Assembly (NCBI GenBank): GCA_023213395.1
Contig: CM041465.1
Coordinates: forward strand, 202,561,741-202,625,740
Direction: 5' to 3'
DNA: 64,000 nt
DNA from: Cycas panzhihuaensis
Taxonomy: Eukaryota > Cycadophyta
Shown one piece after another: positions 57,316-64,000 of this stretch; the stretch's first letter is position 1; the number at the start of each line of letters is the position of its first letter. The notes beneath the pieces are model-generated. The model saw only the letters and a program-made list of their open reading frames with translations. It made no database searches and was not told the origin of the DNA. Both the position numbers and the translations under genes were made by a program.

Positions 57316-59638
57316 TCACCTTCTTTCCCTTGTTCTGGGGCCGCGAAGGTGATGGGGTGCGATGGCTAAGGGAACGAGAGGAAGAGGACAAGTCCTAGGC
57401 ACCCTTCCCTTTGTCGCGGGAAGGACGAGAGTTAGGCGATCTTCCTCAGTTCCAGTTATTCTTGGTTTGGGTGTGTTCCCCATGTTTAGGGAACAGATCC
57501 TTGTGAACTGGTTGGTCCAAATTAAGCCTTGATGCCCGTTTAGAGGAAGAGTCACGTTGAGGGGAATCCTTAGGATGCTGGGCCCTACAACGTGAATCAT
57601 CATGGAAGCACTCCCCATGAATGGAGCACCACTTCTTCTTAAGCGGAGGATCTGACCTTCTTGCTTGAGAGGACTAGGTGTTTCCATTCCTGGGGAGAGG
57701 GGCTTGAGTTGTTTGTTGGACTTGTTTGTTAGATGTTGGGGATGAAGGGGCTTGAACCTTGAGTTCCTTTATTGTATGCTTAAACGAGTGTATGGCTGAT
57801 GTGAGAGGGTCTAAAGTCCTGTCAGTCGGATGAGAGGAAGACCAGGTAGGTTGTGAAGGTTTGGTATCTTTGGTTGAAGGTGGTGCCTCACGTTGCTGTG
57901 AGGGCTTAAGAGGTTTCTTGAGACTGGCTTGGATCTCAATAGCCTCCAATGCCAAACACTTGGCGATCATGGAGTTGCATGTGGTTGCCCCTATTTTAAG
58001 GACTTCCACATACACTTCAGGATAAAGTACATTGATGAAGACATCTTACTTCAACTCCTCGGGCAATATTGCCTTAGTGGAGTGAAGCAAGTCATGAAAT
58101 CACTGCACAAAGTCACGATTCATTTCATCGTGACCTTGTTTGAGCGAAAGGAGCGACTTTATTCCGCTCTTGAATGGACAGGCTACACCAAAATAGTTGA
58201 TGAACTCATCTACCAATTACTGGAATGAATGGATATAATAAGTAGGGAGACAGTAAAACCACTTAAGGGCATCACCCTGCAAGGATCACGGGAACAACTT
58301 CATTAGAATGTGGTCGTAGGCCCAGTAATTGATGCATGCCATAAAAAAGCTACGCACATGCTCCGCCGGGTCCTGCGATGAAGTTCCGTCAAATCTAGGA
58401 ACTTCAGGGGGATGAGGCAGCAGGTTTGTTCTTAACGCCTCAATAGACAGAGGTGTTGACCTAAAGTTCATGAAGGGGCATGCCCTTGCCTGGACCATAG
58501 GGTCAACGAATGACATAGTGGGTAATGAATAAAGAGCATATGAGGGTGGCATACCCGTCCCTCCTTGAGGAAACGCCCCCTATTGGGAAGAGGCTTGGGG
58601 ATAGGTGCCTTGGAAGGGTGTTAGGTTCCCTTGCGAAGGCACAACAAATGGAATTGCACTAGATGATGGAAAAGACGGATGCAGAACTGGGTTTTGTCCA
58701 TATGGGCCACCCGTAGGTGGGGCGACCCCATATGGGTGTAGCAGATCCACTCCATAAGCTGGGAGATGGCTTCCTCTACCCTGCCCCCAAGGTTGAGAAG
58801 TATACCCTGGGGGAACATAAAAGGAAGCACCAACGTGTTGGTTTTGAGGGTGTGTGGGAGTGGGTCCCACATGATTGATAGTCAAAAGGTTAGCAGGACC
58901 GATAGGCCTACTAGGAAAGGTATGTGCCACATTAGGGGATGTCACATTAGTTTGGCTAGGGATGGGTATGATAACCTTCAATTAGGGGAAAGACATACCA
59001 CAGGAAGATCTTGAAACACTAGGACCTTGGTGAGGAGCAGAAGGTGCAACATGTGCCTCTACTATAGGAATAGGAAAGGAGTGGGACATATGCCTGGGCA
59101 TAAAGGGATTGGTCATTACAAGAAGAGTAGATGAGGATGAGGCATGCAGGGGAGGAGCAAAATAGGAAGAGGCTCCTCCATAAAGAGCATTCTCAAACCA
59201 TCTAGGACGCGGTTGGAAACGTGCCACGTGGTGACACTCATTGAGAGCTTCAACTACATCGACATGAGAGGTTCCTATATACTCATAAGAGGTAGTTGGG
59301 ACCTTGAACAAAGTAGATCCCTCAGGACGCACCTCATAAGATTCATTGATTGAGTGATAAGTCTCAAGAGGAATAGATCCTTCTACTCCATGGGTAGAGG
59401 GATAGACGTTGAGCGAGTGATGTTGGTCACTTAGGTAATAAAGCAGGTCATCACCCTCCTGGGTGGACCCCGAGATAGAGGAAGGGAAATCATAGGTTTC
59501 TAAAGTTGAGGTGTGGTAGGTCCAATCAGAAGAGTATCCCTCCATAGTCAAATCAGAATCTGACAAAGAAAGAGGGTGATACTCGGGGTCTTCTAACAAT
59601 GGAGGCAGACCATGCAAGCGACGAGAAAAGCATTGCAT
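57316..59638 (-). pseudogene. E2 gag
   Basis: The N-terminal part is a 218-codon open frame (59638-58982) starting MQCFSRRLHGLPPLLEDPEY. It is acidic and Ser/Tyr-rich and has no named domain. Next is a Pro/Gly/Tyr-rich frame (58981-58580, PPGYTSQPWG, PTGGPYGQNP). The conserved Gag core follows from 58552: PPEVPRFDGTSSQDPAEHVR, GDALKWFYCLP, SLLSLKQGHDEMNRDFV. A zinc knuckle-like CSIHGECFHDDSRC lies near 57590-57635. A few stops break it. Gag would form the virus-like particle. Confidence 0.9.
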
Positions 59639-59793
59639 GTAAGGTCAATCAACAATATTAGGAAAAGGAAAGGGCAGTAAAGGCACATGCGTTGGGGGCT
59701 GCCCAACGAAGAGATCAAAGTAGGTAGAAAAAGGGCCACAAAAAGGTAGCAAAACCAATGGAAGAGAGCTGAAACTAGCTCCCCTACTGGCAG

Positions 59794-59811
59794 TCCCCAG
59801 TATGGTCACTA
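59794..59811 (-). other. E2 primer-binding site
   Basis: On the minus strand, directly after the 5' LTR end: TAGTGACCATACTGGGGA. It resembles the TGGCGAC..(A/C)CTGGGGA class of sites common in Tat-type gypsy elements. The priming tRNA was not identified. Confidence 0.75.
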
Positions 59812-59812
59812 G

Positions 59813-62530
59813 TGGACGCTCGGCTATAGGATAGCTACCTAACTAAATAGGAATGGTAAGAGCGGTTGATAATATGATCGAGAAAGGGACCTATAAGTAG
59901 GGCAAGTACCACGTAGGGTGCCCTGTGCACCAGAGTGCGAGTTCGTGACCTGCAAATGGAATATAGCTACCAAAGGGTGATCCCCCCACTTCGAACAAAA
60001 GGTGAGGAGGTGTAGGGTTAGCCTGGGTTGACCTAAGGGAAGGATCCTCCCACCCTTTGATGGCCGGAAGGGGAAGGAGAGAGACCTTCAAGGGTTTCCC
60101 TAAAGTGATAGGAAACAAGGAAGGATAGGCAAGCAGGCGGCCTATGGACAGGGTCACCTTGGTTATCCAGCTAAGTGGGGAGCCAAGGGAACGTAAGAGA
60201 GATAACCCAAAGAGGTGGGTCAAGATATGTACGAGCAAACTAACCAAACAGACAATAAGGGAGGGAAGTTTGCACGACAAAAATGGGGGAAAGGTGAGAG
60301 GGAAGGTTTCCTAAGACCTTTTCCTATGGTAAAAGAAGATGCAAGCAATAAAGTAAATAAAGTATGAACTAAAGCAAGGTTGATTTCCTTTCTATTTCCA
60401 ATGAGTTAATTACTACTATGTAAAGGAAATTCAAAAGGAAAGAGTAATAAAGAGGGGCGAGAGCATGTACCCAAGATGAAAGCGTGTCGTAATGGTAGCA
60501 CTCCCAGGAGGCACTCAAAACTACTCCACAAGGTGCAGCGGTCGTGAAGAGTCACGGCGGATTAGAATGAGGGGCTTCCTTATCTTCCCCAGAAAAATAC
60601 TAAAGTACCAAACAAAGGAAAGAAAGGGACCAAATACTAGCAATAAATGAAGTATGAAAATACAACACGAATGGAAGTGCTTACTGGAAAAGGAAGAAAG
60701 GGAGAAAGGTCCTTTGTGCTTTCTGAGTACCTGCAAGTAAATGACAACCTCCCCCCCTTTTCAGAGAAAGGGTGCTAACATACAATGGAAAGATGTTAAC
60801 AATACATGTCTATGTAAAACAAATATAAACTTAAACACGTATATGTTAGTATCAACACAATGATGATAATATGTGAAGGAGGATAACCAAAGTAAATGGA
60901 AAGTAACCGGTAAGCCTCGGAGTGGCCTACCTCTCGCAAAGAACAACCCCAACCTCCCTTAAAAGCCACGAGGCAGTGAGAGTAAGGCTAAGAAGGATGG
61001 CTGGAAATAGTAGCAAGAGAGTTATAAGGAGCCAAAGAGGACCTATGGCAAGCCGGGGTGCTATGAAGAGCAAACCAGGCTGCCGGGAAAGGAGTTGGGC
61101 AAAGGACAAGCGATTGGGACTTATATGAGTTGCCCGAACCAAAGCATAAGCCCTCAAATCAGCATTGCAATGTGTGACAGTGCTGATTTCAGCAGCTAAG
61201 GAAGGCCCAACAAACCCTTGTTTGAGTGCCAAGGACAACACGGGGCAAGAGGGAAGGTTTGGGAGGCTAAGAGCCACTTGAGGAGCATGGAAGGTGGTAC
61301 GGAACCCACCCAACTCTCTCCCAAACCCTACGCAACCTCTCTTTGCCACTGCCATGAGCAACAAACGCAAGCAAGGAGGCACTAATGATAGGAGTAAAAC
61401 AGCCCAATACAAAGAGAGACACAACCTCCAAAAACCCAAGCAAGAGGACAAACAAAGTAGGGCATCAATTGAATAAGAAAATAGCTCAAATCAATGAATA
61501 CCTGAGGAGAGGAGGGGAGGCTCTTACCTTAGTCAAGGGCTGCTAATTAGAGGTTGAGAAATCAACCCAAAAATTATGGTGTAGCAGGTTTGGAACCCTA
61601 CTAATGGAGTTGGAGGAGGAACACCTACACTTAGAATGCTTGATGGCTACCTGGGTAAGAATCCACTGAGATCTCTCCAAAGGGGCCCTCTCTAAGGCGT
61701 GTGAAGGGATGGGAAGATGTCCTAGCCATACCAAAGGAGAGCTGGGTGTTGGAGGATAGGTGCAGGTCCTGTAGCAGCAGTTGAGTAGCAGAGAATAGTA
61801 GAGCATAGTGTGGTTTCCTTAAAGAGCAATCCAAAATATAAACCTAAGATCCCAAAAATGAGTTAATGATGACTTAAATACCCAGCCCAAACCCTAAAGC
61901 GAGCAATTAGGGCACAACTAGAGGTGAGTTAAGTTGCGAGACATGTGGCAATTTCATGATAAATGCAAAAATACCACGGTAGATTTTTAAAAAATAAAGT
62001 AGAACAGTCATCCCGCCGCAAAATCTGTGGTACCACAGAATTTCTGGTGATACCACGAAATTCGTGGCAGTATTCACCCAAGGGCAAAAACTGGCCCAGA
62101 TAGTCAGCCTAGACTATGGGCAGATGACAAAAACGGCCAATAGAGGGCTGATACACCTACCCGAGGGTAAACAAGCCAACAAATGAGTCCAAAAGAGCAA
62201 AAATAGGATTCAAACGATGTGGCAAGTCAACCAGACAATGACAGGTCATCACACGGGCAGAGGTTGCGCAAGCCGAGTGGATCTTGGAGAGAGGGGGGTA
62301 AAATATATGAAGTAGAACGGCCACCAGGGTGCTACACTTACTGGGAGTATGCCCCTGCTATAGTCGTCATAGGCTAAATAAGTGTAAACGAAGACAAAAT
62401 CGTCTACAAGGTCACAATATGCAAATATGTAAGCAAACACTCATCAAAAGAAAGTGATGATAAGGTGAGAAACATACCTGCACTTATCTGAGTCAGTAAT
62501 TCCGTATCCATTCCTGAAAGCTGGGAAATA
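59813..62530 (-). repeat. E2 5' LTR, 2,718 bp
   Basis: The minus-strand end is GAGCGTCCA at 59813. The start at 62530 reads TATTTCCCAGC, so the terminal TG has become TA. It matches 48380-51094. Directly right of it is the GGTTC duplication and the continuation of E1 gag. Confidence 0.94.
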
Positions 62531-62535
62531 GGTTC
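62531..62535. repeat. Target site duplication of E2, right copy
   Basis: GGTTC, identical to 48375-48379. Confidence 0.93.
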
Positions 62536-62890
62536 CCACTTGCTCATATAAGGTTGAAGTCTTCTCATATAAAGTGGACCCCATAAGGTGATTCTCATGG
62601 GCATTGTCACTAAGGTGGTGATATCCCATGGGGAAAGAAACTCCCACATCATGTGTAGGAAGATGATGGATATCTGGGTGCTCTTGATCACCCAGATAGA
62701 AAATGGGATCTTTACCCTCTTGGGTGGGACCCTGGAAAGAGGTTGAAAGTTGTTTGGTTTTGGAAATATAGGTGCGATAAACCTAATATGAAGATAATCC
62801 CTCCATAGCTAATTTAGAATCATATAAGGGAAGGGAAGAATAGGGTGAGTTTTCTAAAGAGGGAGGAAGGCCTTGCAAACGATGAGAGAA
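62536..62890 (-). pseudogene. E1 gag, N-terminal part (upstream of the E2 insertion)
   Basis: The minus frame reads RLQGLPPSLENSPYSSLPLY, then DSKLAMEGLSSY, a stop, and on to GPTQEGKDPIFYLGDQE.. and LYEQVGT. It lines up with the E2 Gag N-terminus (RLHGLPPLLEDPEYHPLSLS; GSTQEGDDLLYYLSDQ). It breaks exactly at the E2 target duplication and resumes at 48379. Confidence 0.85.
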
Positions 62891-63042
62891 TCTTCATATG
62901 CAAGCTCCTCCTAAGATTTAGAAGAAAGAGGGGTAAGCAGAACAAAGGATGTTGGGGGTTGCCCAATGAATTAAGAAGGGATACCAAAAGGAGAGGCAAC
63001 GGTAACAGGAAGGAAGCTAAGAAAGTTCCTTTACTGGTAGGT

Positions 63043-63060
63043 CCCTAGTATGGTCGCCAG
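63043..63060 (-). other. E1 primer-binding site
   Basis: Minus strand CTGGCGACCATACTAGGG directly after the 5' LTR end. Same class as the E2 site. Confidence 0.8.
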
Positions 63061-64000
63061 TGGAAGCACACCTCTAGGGGGTCACTAAATACAAAGGGAT
63101 CAAGCCTACATAATTGCTAAACAAAGGGCTTAAAGTTACTTGAGAGTGGGGGAATAGGTCACCCACAAAGGGTGTTTATACGTTAGAACGTAGGTTCAAG
63201 GACCCGTAAATGGCATATAAGACCTTCCCTTTAGATGGGTACCTTCTTGGATTTGAAATAGGCAAAGGCATCCTCAATTTCTTGAGTAGGCTCAAAGGGG
63301 ACTCTCCTATCCTAACGAGTTAAGGAAGGAGAGGGAAGACAAAAGGGGCTTTTCCTAGGATAAAGGGAAAAAGAAGAGGTGAATCCTAGTGGAGAAGGGT
63401 GTCTATGGAACAAGAAAGGGGTAGCACATAGAAAGGATGTAAATGGCAGATTTGGTGTAAGAAAACCAACTCTTAGATGGGGTAAGGCAAGTAGGGCGCC
63501 TTACCAAAGGGCATTTAGAGGGAACGCCTCTAGGGTTTATGTGCACTAGACAGGTGACTAAGGAAGTCAAAAGTTTTGGGAGATGTCTCTATTTCGCTCA
63601 AGAAAGTGACATAATAATGTGAAATATAATTGCCACTAAATAAATGCAATTCAAAGGAAAAGAAAACTCTCTTCTTTATCTCTTGCTTCCTCTCTCTCCT
63701 TCTCTTTTATGAACGAAAAGACAAAGGAACAAAGGGGAAGAGTAAATACAAGAAAAGAGTGCAACGACTAGTGCAATTCATCCTAATGATACATAAGAAG
63801 AAAAGTAACCGTTAAGAGGCTTAAATCCCTTTATGTCCCTCCCCTAGTAAGTGCAAAGAGTATGCAAAGGGGAGGGAAGTGCAATAAGGGGAAAGAAACC
63901 ATTTTGTTATTCTTCGCTAAGGATGCAATATGGGTGGTATATCAACTCAAACTACCCTTGTTTGAATGCTTATACAACAAGGAAGGGAAAGAAATTGGGG
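63061..64000 (-). repeat. E1 5' LTR, 3' part (continues past the window)
   Basis: Starts at TGGAAGCACACCTC on +, which is the minus-strand LTR end GAGGTGTGCTTCCA. It is collinear with 33846-34790. By comparison with the 3' LTR, about 2.3 kb more should lie beyond 64000. Confidence 0.92.

Larger units (their letters stand above)
48380..62530 (-). mobile_element. E2: Tat-lineage Ty3/gypsy element (inner, 14,151 bp) with a 2.8-kb deletion
   Basis: A second, related element in the same orientation as E1, inserted in E1 gag. Flanks carry an exact 5-bp duplication (GGTTC). LTRs are 2,718 (5') and 2,715 (3') bases, roughly nine-tenths identical by eye with many transitions. Order on the minus strand: 5' LTR, PBS, gag, protease, RT/RNase H, integrase N-terminus, deletion junction (about 53914), antisense gene 5' part, extra RNase H, 3' LTR. 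It belongs to a different subfamily from E1, with LTR termini GCGTCCA instead of GCTTCCA and shorter LTRs. Confidence 0.94.
33846..64000 (-). mobile_element. E1: Tat-lineage Ty3/gypsy element (outer; 5' LTR leaves the window)
   Basis: Read on the minus strand: 5' LTR (from beyond 64000 to 63061), PBS, gag start (to 62536), the inserted element E2 (48380-62530), the rest of gag, protease, RT/RNase H, integrase, antisense gene, extra RNase H, polypurine tract and 3' LTR (37086-33846). Without E2 the interior is about 11.8 kb. LTRs start TGTTTC and end CTTCCA. The overlapping parts of the two LTRs differ at perhaps one base in six by eye. Every coding region has stops, so the element is inactive. 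The Tat assignment rests on the second RNase H, the antisense ORF, the long LTRs and the PBS type. Confidence 0.92.

Overview
This is plant nuclear DNA, dominated by decayed LTR retrotransposons, with one intact protein gene. The size and density of the repeats, the intronless very-long-chain fatty acid gene and the long Tat-type Ty3/gypsy elements point to a seed plant with a large genome. A gymnosperm is possible, but I cannot fix the species. Most element stop codons are TAG or TAA where CAG, CAA or TGG would be expected, as when methylated cytosines decay over time. I see no tRNA, rRNA, CRISPR array or bacterial-type feature.

Layout. (1) 1-6.7 kb: a decayed Ty1/copia element on + and a run of short tandem duplications. 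(2) 6.8-11.4 kb: the only intact gene, a 521-residue 3-ketoacyl-CoA synthase (KCS, CER6/KCS6-like) on the minus strand, with a poly(A) signal and upstream region. (3) 11.4-13.6 kb: a copia LTR with primer-binding site, then AT-rich sequence. (4) 14.1-23.4 kb: a solo Tat-type LTR on +, split by a complete 6,052-bp non-autonomous LTR element. That element has near-perfect 5-bp target duplications and carries an antisense exon fragment of an NPSN-type SNARE gene. (5) 23.4-33.8 kb: copia and gag debris, plus a second diverged copy of the KCS upstream region (27.5-29.0 kb) with no KCS gene attached. (6) 33.8-64 kb: two nested Tat-lineage Ty3/gypsy elements, both on the minus strand. The outer element (E1) starts at its 3' LTR (33846) and runs out of the window in its 5' LTR (63061 onward). 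The inner element (E2, 48380-62530) sits inside the E1 gag gene and is flanked by the exact 5-bp duplication GGTTC.

The most unusual content is the extra gene block of the Tat elements, present in both E1 and E2 between integrase and the 3' LTR. It has two parts pointing away from each other: a sense-strand second RNase H ORF and an antisense gene. The antisense gene has a plus-strand TATA box, a tiny first exon, a phase-0 intron and a plant-mobile-domain-like protein; E1 also keeps a coiled-coil-like tail. Antisense extra ORFs and a second RNase H are known in the Tat lineage. What this window adds is evidence, conserved across two diverged copies, for a promoter and a splice structure, and the loss of the first catalytic aspartate of the extra RNase H in both copies.

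The KCS gene is the only part likely to serve the host: cuticular wax or other very-long-chain lipid synthesis at the ER. The retroelements are dead as they stand, because every gag, protease, RT and integrase frame is interrupted. Relative ages follow from nesting and by-eye LTR divergence: solo Tat LTR at 14-23 kb (oldest), then E1, then E2 (LTRs roughly nine-tenths identical).
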